Shown: piece after piece, positions 45,949 through 59,200 of the stretch
How the letters are laid out: the number at the start of each line of letters is the position of its first letter
Position numbering within the stretch: position 1 is the stretch's first letter
Source of the DNA: Antitrichia curtipendula
Lineage: Eukaryota; Streptophyta; Bryopsida; Hypnales; Leucodontaceae
Reading direction: 5' to 3'
DNA: 64,000 nucleotides
Assembly (NCBI GenBank): GCA_951230915.1
Contig: OX579635.1
Coordinates: forward strand, 23,312,001-23,376,000
The notes under the pieces: model-generated
Database searches by the model: none
What the model saw: the letters and a program-made list of their open reading frames with translations, nothing else
What the model was told of the DNA's origin: nothing
Translations under genes and position numbers: made by a program

Positions 45949-48900
45949 CGAAATATCGGTGCGTTGTAAGTTTTCGAAGGTTTGTTCTTTGTTCTACAGA
46001 AACTGGAATGCCGACCTGCAAATACATGGAACTGCTTTGTTAGAATAGAATGCAATATTAGTAATCGTATAGTACTTCTGATTTCAAATCCTATTTCATG
46101 ACAACAAATTAAAATAAAAAAACGAAGTGCAGACCCCCATTGCGAACTAGGATCATAGAATTCAATTGAAGATGGAATGTGATGAATACTCACATTCTAA
46201 TTGGCATATTCAGTCTCTTCGAAGTAGTAGACCTTCGTGTCACTGTGGCATTAATGTAATTGCAAACTTCAGATTTTGATCGTGTTTCACATCCACAGTC
46301 ATCAATGAACCAGTGGGACTTTGGTTTTTAGTAGAAATCTGCAGAGGACTATTCAGTCATGCAATACTCATAGTATATAGAGTGAAATTGGTACATCATG
46401 AATAAGCGCTACAGAAGAAGAATACCTGAATTACATAAACAACATTTTTGAACTGGAAGTCTTATACAGAGAAGACCACAATCATTGTGCTAACCATAGA
46501 TTGTACAGTGAACTTCACTCTTGCAAGGAAGGAGGACGGTAATCCTTGTATTCCAACTTCAATTACAACACTATAGTATCTATAACTCTTACCAGGAGCC
46601 TGACTTGATAATTAGTTGCCGGAACAAGTAATGAGACTAGAAATGTGTGTCACGTTTTGTAGTACTATGTGACTTCTTCCTTCTCTTGCTCTGATGTTCT
46701 ATTGATGCTGACAGGTTATTTTGTTGGCTAGGTGGGGAGCTGTTCGACACCTCTGTCTTCACCATCCATAGGGGCAAGATTTGTTTCGTCGTTGGCAATT
46801 CTGGGGGCGAAACCGCTGCAATGGTTGTCAATGTTGACGACGCAGAAACGGTGGTGGTCTCAGCATCAAGGGGTTGCAATTCAGGTAAATAGCACTCTGC
46901 TGCTTTCTGGGGTCTACGACTGAAATTTTTGAGAAGTTTCTCCTACAAGACAATCTTTGTAGTGGTTACTAGAGGATTTTCTTTCTTATTTTTAGTTGAA
47001 ACTAAAACTAAAAGGAAATGGAAAAAAGCTTTCATGGATTTACGAATTTCAGGCATATAAGACTATCATATTCTTCTGTTCCATAATGCACATACGAAAT
47101 GGGAAGTAACGACAGTGACAAATTCTGTCAGAGTGTATGATACTAGACCATTGACTCCATGTCATTCTGTGAATTATTCGCAATTTGAGCGGCAGTGCAC
47201 TATCACGGTTGCTTGCCGTCACAAATTGGATATTGATGTCAACTTTATGGGCTTCACTTCAGTTTCGAGGAAGTACACATCATTCGTAAGTTCACATGCC
47301 CTTAAAAAATTCAATTCTAACAAATTATAATGATGTAGGCAAATGAAATTTTGATACATTTATTTGAAGTGTTTGTATACTCTGAGTGATTGCTTGGGAC
47401 TCATAGCTTGAGGCTTACTTTAGTTTGCTAGGATTCCTAGTAGATTAGCAATGGAGCAGTTATTACTAACAACAAATTAAAATAAAATAAAAAGATTGAA
47501 GTGAAGCTATGCACTGCTACGGCTCCATTCCGATGCAAAACTATGCGAGCAGGTTACTGAAATTGAACTGAGACTGAAATTATTGTTCTAGGATGAACTG
47601 GTAAGCTTTTCTTATTCAATATTGAGAGGAGATAGCTCTATGGGGTATGTACATGTGTCATCTTCTTTGCAGGCGGTGAGAGTCTCCTACCTAATGTTGT
47701 TTCTCTTTTTGTGTTATTTTATGTTTTCCAACCTTGCTCGAACTAAAGAGCAGCAAAGTAGTTTCATTGAAGTTTCCATTGATAATGACAATTAAAACCA
47801 ATTACAAGAACTGTGAATGAATACATGAGGTAGAGAGATGTACCTTGACCCATTCGTTTCTGTCTGCAAAGTTATCTTCCACTATGAAGCCAGCGTTGTC
47901 AATTAAACCTTCATGAAGAAAGTGTTCTGTCCATAGAAGTATGTTCTGTAGTGCAGGATGGTAAACTGGTCGATGCTGAGAAAGAAGAACCGTTGAAAAC
48001 AACAATGGGGAAGCTGTCTATCGAAGTTGGAGGTGCTGCTAACTACGGGCGCTCCACTTTCGGGAAAGGAAAAACAACCTCACGAATTACTCGGTACACA
48101 GCAGGTGAGAAACCATTTTCATGTCCTTCCTCTCTTCTCTTTTTCCAGCCAAGAATGCGAGCAGCCCATGAATAAAACAACCACCGTAGCCGTTTTGGAC
48201 TTGTGTCGTGGCTATCACGGTTGTCCTTACTTAGTTTGGGCAAACTAAGAAGGTATTGCTCACTAAGGCACCCTACAATGATTTGTATTTGCCAAGGCTG
48301 CGCATGTTGTTTCTGCATCAAATGATCTACTATTTCAGTGGCATCCACTTGACACCAAGCAGGACAAGGAGGAGGAGGAGGTACATGGAGGTCGACAACT
48401 ATAGTCCTCCGCATGCTGATAGTGGAAGTTTGAGAAGCAAGAAGTTCCTAAGCGGCAGAAGATGCAGAACTAGCAACTAGTTTAGGACCTAACTGTATCT
48501 GTAGGAATTGAGTGCATGTTGATGACTTCGCACATCCAGGTAGCCGCCTTAGAATTTATTACAACGAACTAATTTGGGACGTTGCTTTTCGAAACGTTGC
48601 AGCCTTCTAGTGTGGCTTTGAATAGTACCTGGCATGGCAACTGTTGCTCCGAAGTACTGTAGATGAGGAAACTGCCCAAGAAAAGTGTTTTTTTATTATA
48701 TCATTATATGAACTTGCCCATTACTGCTGCCCTCTTGTAAATTTTAGGGACGGGACCAGGGATCCAACACCATTTATATGAGTCACCGTGTAATTCTCTT
48801 CCAATTTGCGGCACCTAATAATAAACACCGCATTGAATGGCCTCATTTTTGGGCTCCCATGATGGAGCACGTCTACCTAATCAATATGAACGAAAAAATG

Positions 48901-48982
48901 GATGAAAAAAGTGTTTTTTACATCTGTGGGATTGTTTCTTCTCGTTCATCGGACGCAGCACGTCTGCGTCGACCTTCAAGGG
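45949..48982. other. Putative 5' part of the piggyBac element, no further gene recognised
   Basis: Composition resembles the transposase gene. Short frames of 60-123 codons occur on both strands (the longest, 48043-48414 minus, is Pro- and Arg-rich), but none has a recognised domain or links to the transposase. Confidence 0.4.
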
Positions 48983-48985
48983 TTA

Positions 48986-49260
48986 AGTCAGGGTACTTTA
49001 AAAGCAACCCTCCTCTAAAAGCAACCACTAACACAGACACTAACACAAAGGTACAATTTTTCTTTCTTCAATGTACCAAAAGTTGTACATTTCAGGAGGT
49101 GGTAGCTTTTAGTGAACAATGCGTTTCAACTTCAAAAATTTGTAAGTAATTTCACAAGGTTTCAAAACATGATTATGAAACAACTTGAGTTCAATGCCAA
49201 TTCCATTTTTTCTTCCTATAAAAATGTGCTGAAAAAATGTTTCAAGGAGCTGAACCCATA
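48986..49260. repeat. Diverged copy of the TAAGGTAGGAGG MITE family
   Basis: Shares in order the words TGTACATTT-AGGAGGTGG, TTTCAACTTCAAAAATT, TAATTTCACAAGG, ATGAAACAACTTGAGTT and ATGCCAATTCCA with the copies at 12925-13243 and 49708-50035. Its ends are not clear. Confidence 0.6.
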
Positions 49261-49707
49261 AACAATGCTAAAGGACATTTTCCAACCGATGAATGATAAA
49301 GAATCTCTCCATGTAGGACAAAAAGTGCAATTATTCATCCTCCAATTTTTGTGTGAAAAACGGGGATGTCTTCTACAGTAGTTTGACTTACTTCCACTGA
49401 ATGCTTTTGCATTTTTTTTAAAACCAACAATTCACATAGTACCAAAACAGATCATTTCCACGGTGACCAGCTCGTTATTGAAGGGTTAACTTCCCCGCCC
49501 CAAATGCGATCAGCTCTTAAAAGGGCCACTCACTAAGAGCAGACTACCTTAGTTGATAGTAAACCTAAACCTAAACACAACCCTGCTTCCATCGTCAGTT
49601 TCGTCAAAGTAAGAGTCCATTTCATGTTGACGCTACGAATTGTCGAGTGTACAAATTTGATTCAATTCAAAGTACTGTAAGTTTTTTCAGCCCTGCTGAT
49701 TTAACAC

Positions 49708-50035
49708 TAAGGTAGGAGGTCCTGAAATGGAGTGGGTTCTAAAACCAATCGAGCTCTAGAGGTACATTTTGCACTTTCCAATTTACAAGTGGTGTGCATT
49801 TGAGGAGGTGGTCGGTTTTAGAGCCCACAAAAATGCACTTTTCTGCAACTTCAGAAATTCATAACTAATTCCACAAAGCCTCAAAAAATATGAAACAACT
49901 TGGGTTAGATGCCAATTTCTCTTGCCTTTCAAGGAAAATTTACTGAAAAAATATTTAAAGAAGTTCTACCTCCCCAAAAGTCAGCTTCAGCTCTTAGATG
50001 AGCGGTTTATGAACCTCCTACCTTATTAGGTACCT
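49708..50035. mobile_element. MITE with TAAGGTAGGAGGT inverted ends, 328 bp
   Basis: Left end TAAGGTAGGAGGTCC, right end GAACCTCCTACCTTA: 15-bp inverted repeats with one or two differences. No coding capacity. The best preserved of three copies in the window. The target duplication could not be fixed with certainty. Confidence 0.8.
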
Positions 50036-52628
50036 GAATGTCCTGCAAGTAAGTTAGTTCCTCCAAACAAAAGAGTGAGAGTCCATTTCATGTTGGTGGC
50101 TCCAGCAATATCATGTGCAACTGAACCAATCCCGTGCGCTGTGCACGTCACATCTCGCGATTGTCTCGGGATTGACTTGCACATTCCCTTGTGTGCTAGA
50201 ACAGTCAAGTGCAATCCTCATGTGACTTCTCTCCAACCTCATTGTCAACCAATTCTCACGTGCGAAGCCCTGGCTGGTAAAAAAACTGAAATTCTAAACC
50301 CTGAAACCCTGACCAAGACAAAAAAAGAAAAAGAACAAAAGGGTCCGATGAATTACTTTATACATGAACTGTACAAACACAAAGAATGGACCTGGAGTCT
50401 CGTAATGTTTGACTTACTACCTTGGTGATAGGGTCTTGTTTTTTCTTTCTGAAAGGCTAGTGGTTGGTCAATGTGAAAATCATCCTTTGGGGGGATTGTG
50501 TGAATGATTGGCTTTCAAGAAAAACACATGTGTGAGCACTCTATGAAGGTCAGACTACTTGGATGGGGGCAAGACCTCCCCTTTTTACACAAAATTATTC
50601 CAAGGATGGATATTAGTGCATTTTTGTCTTACATAGAAGGATTCTTTGTCATCCATCAAACATATAATGTTTTTGGCATCATTCTAGAGTTAAACAAGTC
50701 ACATGTTGGTTGCTTTTACGAGAGGCTAGGGATTTGGTATTCCTACTTATTATTCATTGATGATTCCTTTTCTAATTAGAACCTCCCAGATGTTGTAGTG
50801 TTGTGATATAAATTCAATGTCTAGAAAATCCAAATTCAATGAAGCATGATTTTTCCTTTAGGGGACTAAGATCTCAATAAAAGCCTCCCTAATATATTAT
50901 TTCATATAATAGTTTAAGTACGAGAACCTAAAATCAAATTGGTGTAACTATATAATTTGCACGTTGAAAATTCATCACTCATTCATACAAAGGTTGTAAC
51001 ATTGCATTTTGAGATGCATTGGAATTGTCTTTCAAATGCTAGCTACACTCTTCATTCTATTCAATGTGATTCACACTAAACATATACCATTACAATATTT
51101 GAGATAATTTTGTAATTTGTACTATTCAATGATCGAGCATTCCTCTCTACTTTGAATAGTGTCACAGTTACATGTATAGTGCGGTCTTTGCTATTCATTG
51201 TGTTTGTAATGTATGGGTTGTCAACAAAGAGGATATGAAATAGGGTTGTTTTAGGGGCGAAAATTCTCACTCTCTCATAGGTTTGAGCCTGTCAAATTCT
51301 ATCCCTTCCAAATTGTGCTAGTGATGTGAAGACTTGTGGCAATTATTGTTCCAACAATACAACCTTTAATATAAAGCAAATTGACAGAACTTCCAAGGAA
51401 GTGAACAATCCGATAATCAACGATTAAAAAAACACTCTATTTAGTGTAGCCCGATGTTTCGAGGAGTAACACTATTTTGAGAAGCAATACTAAATAGAAT
51501 GAAAAATGTTTTGTAGGCAGCCATTTTCAGGTTGATGCACCGACATCTATCATTGGCTATGACAGGGTAAAATTGGAGGAAAACTACAGTGGTGGGAGTA
51601 TAAATTAATGTGGAAGAGGCCACTGTAGACTAATAATTTAAGGCCCAAATGTCCTAGATAGGACCGTCCGTGAGGTCTCATGGTATTGACCCTAAATAGA
51701 AAATTTCATATGGTTCCAAAAGTTTTAATTGGTCACAGAAATTTCCATTTTTAAAACTGTGTTTTATGGCAATTGAAAATGCATCCAATCCCCAATAATA
51801 AGCTATTGCTCACTTGGAGTGCTCTGAGCCGATTCCTGTCTGACGGACATAAGCTTAATTTAGCACTCAATATCCTACTCTCACTAAATTAATTTGTTTC
51901 ATGTGGGGGTATGTTTCCTATCCAGTCAAAATGGGGGTAAGGGAGTATGCTCTTAAAGTGCCACTGAACTTAAACCGCCATCTACACCCTGTGTACATCT
52001 CCAGAATCAATTCTGTACCTACGTGGAAGAAACGCTTTCAGAACCAAACTTCGTTCCTTAATAACTTTTGCATACAATATTCAAATGTCCCATTCTTTGA
52101 TATGTTGGAAACTCCTTTCACTTGCCAACAAGAGCATATGAAAAATTGACCAATTTAATAATTGTAACTAGGCTCAGTAGCAAAAAGTGGCGGTTTTGGG
52201 GGTACCCACCTTACATGAATAGTTCTTGTTCTAGAATCTCAAGTCCAATGTATTTATTAATCAAAGTTACCATAAAAGCAAGTGACTCTATAGCGGGTTT
52301 ATGTCTCATTCGTGTCTATACTAGTCAACCAGTATGCCCTGTGCCGTTGTCACAACCAAAATCAAAGTAAAAGTGAATTTCTAGTTTTTAAATTCATAAA
52401 AAAAATTATTATTTCATAGGAACTTCAAATTTTAATAACTTTCACACCGTAGGTCCAAATGAAACAAAGTCCATGCACCCCTCTTCAGAGAGGGCTTTCC
52501 TACGGTACTAAGAACACAATCCCAAGACGTATGATTCATGATATCTCATTGTAACAAACAAAACAAACAACCTAACTTAAAATATGGGATACTTAAAGCT
52601 TGAACTATCATTCCTGCTTGTTTAACTC
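50036..52628. other. Intergenic DNA with dispersed repeat pieces
   Basis: No gene recognised. A segment at 50556-50655 (GCAAGACCTCCCCTTTTTAC, ACAAAATTATTCCAAGGATG) recurs in diverged form at 53190-53275 (GCAAGACCTCCCTTTTTCAC), marking another dispersed repeat. Confidence 0.5.
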
Positions 52629-52898
52629 TTAACCCTTGTGCGTCACAAGGAGAACAACATAAGCAAGGAGTGTTTTTTTTGCTAGATTTAGAAAATCCGG
52701 AGTAATTTGAGAAGTACTCGGTTGCTAAAGTTTTCACGGTTCAAATTTGAAGCCAACTTACTAAGGAGTGCAAATCTGCAATTCATAAGAAAATCCACCA
52801 TGCGGATTTCAAGTTTATAACATGTGATGAACATGGTATTTCACAAATCCTGGGTTCTCAACTTCCAAAAGACATCCCCCCTGATGCACAAGGATTAA
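52629..52898. mobile_element. Short TTAA-flanked MITE, 270 bp
   Basis: TTAA at 52629-52632 followed by CCCTTGTGCGTCA; right end TGATGCACAAGGA followed by TTAA at 52895-52898. The terminal words differ from those of the CCCCTAAAGG family, so this is a separate TTAA-type family. Confidence 0.65.
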
Positions 52899-54600
52899 AG
52901 AATGCTGAGGCCCAAAAGTAGTCGATGGATGCCAAAAAGAATGTCTCATGACCAAGATAGTCACCAAAACTGCTCCAATTATTGAACCAATATTAGGTGC
53001 ATTTTCTATATCTACAATGAACAATGAAGTCATTCATCAAACCTACTTTGGGTCCTCAACATCTTTCAAAGCTTAATGCTAGAAAGATGGGCTAGTCACC
53101 ATGGAAATCATCCTTCTAGATAACGTGGGAATCATGTGCTTAAAAAAATAATCCAAGAGCATTCATCCAAGGGTCAAATTGCTATGCAAGACCTCCCTTT
53201 TTCACACAAAATTCTTAGGATAAACATCTGCACTTCTATCCTATGTAGGAAGATTCTCTGTTATCCGTTGACGTCCTTCTAGGATTGACCTTTTACGAGG
53301 GACGAAAATTCAGTGAATTCAATTAATGAACAATAGAATTCCATGATAAATATGAATGTACATGTACTACAACCCTTTCATGAGAATTGGTTCCTTGCAT
53401 CAATTGAAAACATTTCCAAATTGGTGGATTTAATTTCAGTCATGAGGATGAGAGCTGATTGACAAAAGTGAGAACAGGACAAATCTTGGGATGCCGTGTG
53501 AGTACATATTGAATTTGAGAAGGTTAACCCCTAAGCGCTTGAACGACCATTTTATGGTCACTGCTTGACATCGGGCAGAATTTTTGGGCAAAAAAACACT
53601 TCTTTTCCAATTTAAATTTTTATTTATTTTCCAAAAGACTCGATTGTCTTTCAATATTTATATTCAAAACTGAGATGGCTACGGTCAAACAAAATTAAAA
53701 GAGAAATAGCACAAAGTATTTAGAATCGGATAGTGTTGAAAAACTTACTATTTTGGAAAAGTGTTGGTATTCTCATTTCTATATCTTATGTATTTTTTTA
53801 AAAATCAATAGAAACTGCAATTTTGACCAATCAAAATAAAATTCAAATCCTAAAGATAGAAATTACCATCAAAATTATTTTGAATTCTCCTTTACTATAG
53901 TCCATTGCAAATACATGGTTCCAATTAATCCAAAACAATAAATGTTTTGATTAATACAATGTACAATTTTCATCCAACCAATTTCTTTTTTGTTTTGAAG
54001 ATACGAGTAGGTCCAATGTATTGTCTTTGTCTTTGTCTTTTTTAATCGATTGGTTTTCTTCATTTTTGTCTCTATAACCAAGTGATTGTTCCAACATCCC
54101 CATCATGAACCTTTCCATCATGCCACTACAAACTCCATTACAAAGGCATGGATGATATTCTGATTCACCGGAAATTCACACAATCCACAAGTTATCTACA
54201 ATTGGGTCATTGCGTTTCAAAGACATAATTTCATACCACATAGTGACAAAAACTTGATCTTTTTTGAAAAGAAATCACTTGCCACCATAATGCCATTTTG
54301 CACATATGCCTGACGCCATAGCTCATCCAAACTAATTAAATATTATGCCAATTTTCATAAAAGCCCAGGGGCTCTAGAAAACATTAGGATTGTTGGCAAG
54401 GAAGGCCGTCCCATGAATAGCAACCGCTCCCACCCGCTATTTTCACGCCCCATCCCTCGCCGGACCCGTCCTTGCCTCTCGGACCTACCTGTCTATTTTC
54501 TCCTTCCCGACCTACCCGCGAGCCTTACCTACCCACCTCATGACGTCACTACCTCTCTCACGGGCTGAACCCAATCACAACTCTCTCCGTAGTCCCATTA
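52899..54600. other. Intergenic DNA, no gene seen
   Basis: Contains an unpaired TTAACCCCTAAGCGC word at 53524, which looks like a solo end of the TTAA family. Otherwise AT-rich until about 54400, where composition rises toward the next gene's promoter. Confidence 0.5.
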
Positions 54601-54608
54601 AGCTCAAG

Positions 54609-55015
54609 CTTAGTGAAGGTACTTGGTTAGTGACCTAATTGAATTAAGTTAGTGACTTCGAAGCCTCCCCGTACTAATTTCCTCCGAGCAATTAGTGACG
54701 TTGGCTCTACCCATCAATGAGATTAGTGAACAGCGACCAAATTCTTGCTTCCAGTGCTCCCAGTAACTTAGTAACTTCCTCTCTGCGATATTGTGACATC
54801 AGTGAACTTCTGAATAGGCATTCGTGAAGATTAGTGAACAAAGACCTAATTAGTGACCTCCAGGGCCTCGTCTGTGTCATCTCCTTTGAAGATTAGTGAA
54901 CTTAGACCTAATCCTAATTAGTGACCCCCTCCAGTGCCACCTACCGTGGATCAGTGGTCCCACGAATTATTAGTGGCGTAATTAGAGATTAGTGACCTAT
55001 TTAGTGATTAGTGAA
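54609..55015. promoter_or_regulatory. Cluster of about 12 TTAGTGA words upstream of the O-fucosyltransferase gene
   Basis: The word TTAGTGA, usually followed by A or C and often preceded by GA or AA, appears about twelve times in 400 bases, all in the same orientation, along with ACCTAAT words. It is far more frequent than chance. It sits 1.2-1.6 kb before the ATG, in the region where the promoter or a leader exon would be. Its function is unknown: it could be a binding-site array or a degenerate short repeat. Confidence 0.5.
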
Positions 55016-56248
55016 GATTCGGAGTGGAAAAAGACGAGATGATGAGCTCCGCTGCCCCGAGTTGACAAAGTCTCCATTTCCCAACCTTTTCTTCTGTTCA
55101 AGTGTTTTGAGGGCTCTCACTTTGATACTCACTTTCCTTTCCACATAAATTTTTTCCGGAAAAGCTGTCTTGCAAGATCAGTCACCAGTTTTCCTTCTTT
55201 CCAAGTCCCGAAGTTGAACAGAATTTTTTAGGAGATCCATATCGAGCATATAACCAATCTGTTTCAATTCCAGGTGTGCGCTTTTAACTTTGCTGGGGAT
55301 TCGGGACTTTGAAAGTCTTGGGTTGCAGTAGTAGTGTGTCTCGGTTCGGGGGTCTTGATATTGTGGGCTATCAGTTTTATTGGTAGTTTGGGTGTTTTGG
55401 TGTTTTGGTAGTTCGGTAGATTGGTGGTACAGCTGACCCGGCCGGCAGAAACTTCACCCGGAGGAAGAGCTGCTGCACAAGGTTTTAGGAAGGTTTTGAT
55501 CGAATCCAGTTTGGTTTCTTGGTCTTGGATTGCTCACGCGTTTTCAAATTTTTTCAAATTTCCAATTTCGTGCGGGTTGATTTGATGGTGATGGGAGCCT
55601 CTTTGTTTGGGAGTTGAAATTTTTTGCGAGTTTTGTTGGTCTGTATCCGAGGCAATGGATTGAAAGTTATTGCCGTGAATCTTCAGCTTTTTTTGCTTGC
55701 GAAAGGAGTGTGACTATCAAACTGAAAATGTTGCGTTTTTTCTTCTCCCTTGGGGGAATATGGGATTGGAATCCTTTTGATTCGCACACATTTTGCAATT
55801 CAAAGCAATTTTTCCCCAGTGGGAGTACATCAGTTTTCCAAACTGAATGCAAATGAGAGTCGGTAGATTTTCTTCATAGCTCCAGAGTGGTGTCTACGGT
55901 GTGAGCAGTGTACATTTTTACATTCACACAGTCTCTTCGCGTTCGTTCCCAGAGACTCCTAAACCCCAGAGTTTCGTAATTTTTTTGGTTTCATCTCCTG
56001 CAACTGAGTTCCAATTTCGTGTCTGTGTGGCGTTGCACCAGGTCTCCGCTCAATTGGGGTTACAAGGAGCCTTCATTGCAAGCCACAGGGAGCTCATAGT
56101 TGCCATAGTTCGAACATGTAGTAGAAAGAGGTTCGCCTCTTCTTCTTAGGAGCATCAATTTCAGGAAATGGGAGTTCCGGAGTTTCACAGGACATGGGAT
56201 TAGGCAAAGTGCAGATCATCACAATTAGTACAGAGACGAAATCACACC
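55016..56248 (+). promoter_or_regulatory. Likely promoter and 5' leader of the O-fucosyltransferase gene
   Basis: GC-enriched, T-rich on the plus strand, with no long coding frame of quality. Probably holds the transcription start and perhaps a leader intron. Exact sites cannot be read. Confidence 0.4.
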
Positions 56249-59200
56249 ATGATGCGACGAGGTAAAATGCGTTTTCGGTATGAAACTGTGCCTGCAGTTT
56301 CGAGCTTCATTGTGATCTTTGGCTCGGCTCTTCTGTCTTTAGCCATTCTGTCCTTCATCTCAGCCAGGGTCCTGGACAACGAACATTGGAGCCCCAGCAC
56401 CAACTTGTTTCCGGCGGCGCTCTTTCCGAAACCTTCCCCTGCCAAAGTGAAGACTGTCAAGCTGACGCCTGCTGAGGTGAGAGAGAGAAACTGCCTTCCC
56501 TGTCTTGACCTTAAGTCTTTGATGATGGTGGATTTTGCTATTACTCAATTGGTCTCTAACTTTGCCTTTTCATGGGTTTGAAGAGTTTCGTTTGAGATAG
56601 TTTTTTGTCGAAGAATTTAGTTTTGGAAAGGTGTACGTGGATTGTTGGTGACGAAGTCCAGTGGTCTGAATTTTGTCCCCATTGGAATTGGACTTCCTAA
56701 AGTCTGATGAATTTGTGACAAGGCTTGTGAATTGTTGATTGGTTCTGGAATGTACGTCTCGCTGGTTGGATTTAAAAAAAAAAAAAATCCTTAAACTCAT
56801 GTGAAGACAACCTCATCATTCTGATTAAGGTGTACTGAGCATAGTTTTTATTATGATTAGAGAGTTCCGAACTTCAATGTTCTTGTTGACAAACCTCAGA
56901 GGATTCCAGCTCACTACGTTAAAGAATGCGTTATTTGGATGCGTTGATGGTCTACAACTAACATGAGTTTTGTTTTCGAGGTGGTGTCCGTTTTAAAAAG
57001 CAACATGGACTCATTATGCAAGACTTTGGAGTGTTACGTTTAGACACGTGTTTTTTTCAGTTATGTGTGGTTACTTTCGATCAGTTGGAATATGTTTTGT
57101 ATGACATTACATTAAGTTATTAAATGGGGGCAGCAGGCACTGAGACTGTGTTCCCCAAGAGTAACAGTAACGAAGCAGGAAATTTTGTTTTTTGTCAGAG
57201 CAAATAATTCAACTTGCAGGTTTTCTTGGTTAGATAAACTCACTTAACTCGCTCTTGCAGAATTCTGAAAGTGGACTGAGAGTGTTTGATATCAATTTAT
57301 CAAACATCTTATAACCAAAAGTTTGCTACTCACTGGCCTTAATGACCTCTGTCTTTTAGTTGAATAATGTCATGGAACTCTTGTCTTCGTTACGAACTCT
57401 GACTCTGTTAAGGACTCTGTCTTTGTTAAGGACTCTGTCTTTGTTACGGACTCTTTGTCTTTGTTAAGGACTCTGTCTTTGTTATGGACTCTCTGTCTTT
57501 GTTATGGACTCTTGTCTTTGTTGTGAACTCTGTCCTCTGCTGTGACTTGCAAATTGAGCTTGTGCTTTTACTTAGTGGATGTTTTGCGTTTGCTTTGAGC
57601 AGAAGTTTGCTGCTTTTGTTGCAAAATATGGCAACCAAACAATTGACCCGGTGGAGGAGTTGCGTACCTTGCAAAACGTGCCGGTAAGTTGATCCAAGTC
57701 CCAGTCAATCCTGTGCTTTCAGACACTCTACTGTCAATTTTGCAAAATCACATTTCATATTTAAGCTATGTGCACCTACAATAGTCATTCATTTCAAATC
57801 ACATTTCAAATTTAAGGTATGTGCACCTACAATCATCACTAATTACAATTGAGCGTAGTTACTATTATCAAACATGAGAATTATTCTTATGTATTGGATT
57901 TTATTGCCAACTGGAAGAGGATTCAAATGCACTTTGGCATGCATTATACAGACACCGTAGGAATAAGTTATGAACTTCCAAAGTATTGTCTCTTAAGTAT
58001 ATCCAAAAATCAAAACAAGATTCTCATAGACTCAACATGTTTTGATTGTGTACATCTTGTGTAATCAATATCCTAATGGGTTTTTGTAACACTTTTGGGG
58101 TCCAAATGTAGGCGTCACATTTTTGGGCAGTGTTGATGACCTTAGGTCGTCTTAATCTCTTGTTTCCTTTTTTTGAATTTTTGCACATTTTTTTGTTTTA
58201 TTGATCTTTTGATAATCATGTTATTTATTTCAATTTCATCAAATTGATCAGAGAGGAAGGTTGCTTTTGAAACATTCAAGCATTACTTTAAATGAAAGAG
58301 AAATTGCTTGGACAAAACATTGCCCTCATGACAAGCTGACTTTGTCCTCTGCCCAAAATATGTTTTTTTTAAGAGTTACGGTGCAGACTGGTGCATTTAG
58401 CACCAAAATTCTTTTGATAGTACTGAAATCTACATAACTGGAGGAATTTCATGAATTCTAGGAGGATTTTGCAACACTTCTTTTTCTTGTGGGGTCAGTC
58501 ATTTTCGAACCGACATTATTTATGGACTTTGGGGGGATTTTTTTTCTTTTTTTTTCCATCTTTTCCTTTGTGTTTTATTTTTCAACTCAAATGGAAACTA
58601 AGTCAATGCCATGTTTCCGTTCAACCGGACGACTTGGACTTAGAAGAAGGTCACAAAGATCTATTACCCAATCCAAAGTTCCCACGTGGCCCCCATATCC
58701 TCACCTGACTGCAGGGGAGAGAGTCAAGTTGACTCGTGTTATACCAGACCTTTTAAAAAAAAAATTTTAATTTAAAAAACAACTGCCACCCTAGGGAATT
58801 GGGATATTCTACAGTGTTTTGGTGGACTTTGTCTGTGTTGTTTAAATTATTGTTTTGGAGTTTATAAAGTCAATTTATGCCACAGACTGGCAATCTTAAC
58901 TTATTTATGTAGCAATTGGGACTGAACACCTGGAACCGATTATTCTTGGGAACAGGGGTTTAAGGAAACTCAGGGTTTTTATTGCTTTCATTGTTTTTTT
59001 GGGGGGCAGGGCTGAGAGACTGAGTGAGATCTTCATCATCAGATTGATTGATGAAGTCATTTACATCCACGTCTTTGGATGAAACAATGGAAATTTGGAT
59101 GATAAAATCAATTATACTCATTTAAAAGTCAAATGTACATTCATTCAAAATGAGCGATGTTATCCAGGGTTTATATTTTGGGTGATACAACCTGTGGAGG

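Larger units (their letters stand above)
33382..49489 (-). mobile_element. Possible large piggyBac-type element with nested insertions
   Basis: TTAA at 33382-33385 is followed by CCCTTAAAGGACGG and then GGTCACCGTGG. At the far side, the complement reading inward from 49489 gives TTAACCCTTCAATAACG and then GGTCACCGTGG at the same spacing. About 27 of the first 33 bases agree. The piggyBac transposase pseudogene lies between these ends. Base composition splits the interval: 33382-35250 and 42480-49489 are more balanced, while 35250-42480 is very AT-rich. This suggests an original element of roughly 9 kb opened by later insertions. The ends could instead belong to two separate copies of one family; a third similar end lies at 48983-48986. 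Confidence 0.45.

Noticed and set aside
48043..48414. 123-codon minus-strand frame inside the putative piggyBac element
   Set aside because: Possible accessory gene of the transposon, but there is no domain, similarity or splice link to the transposase. Not supportable.
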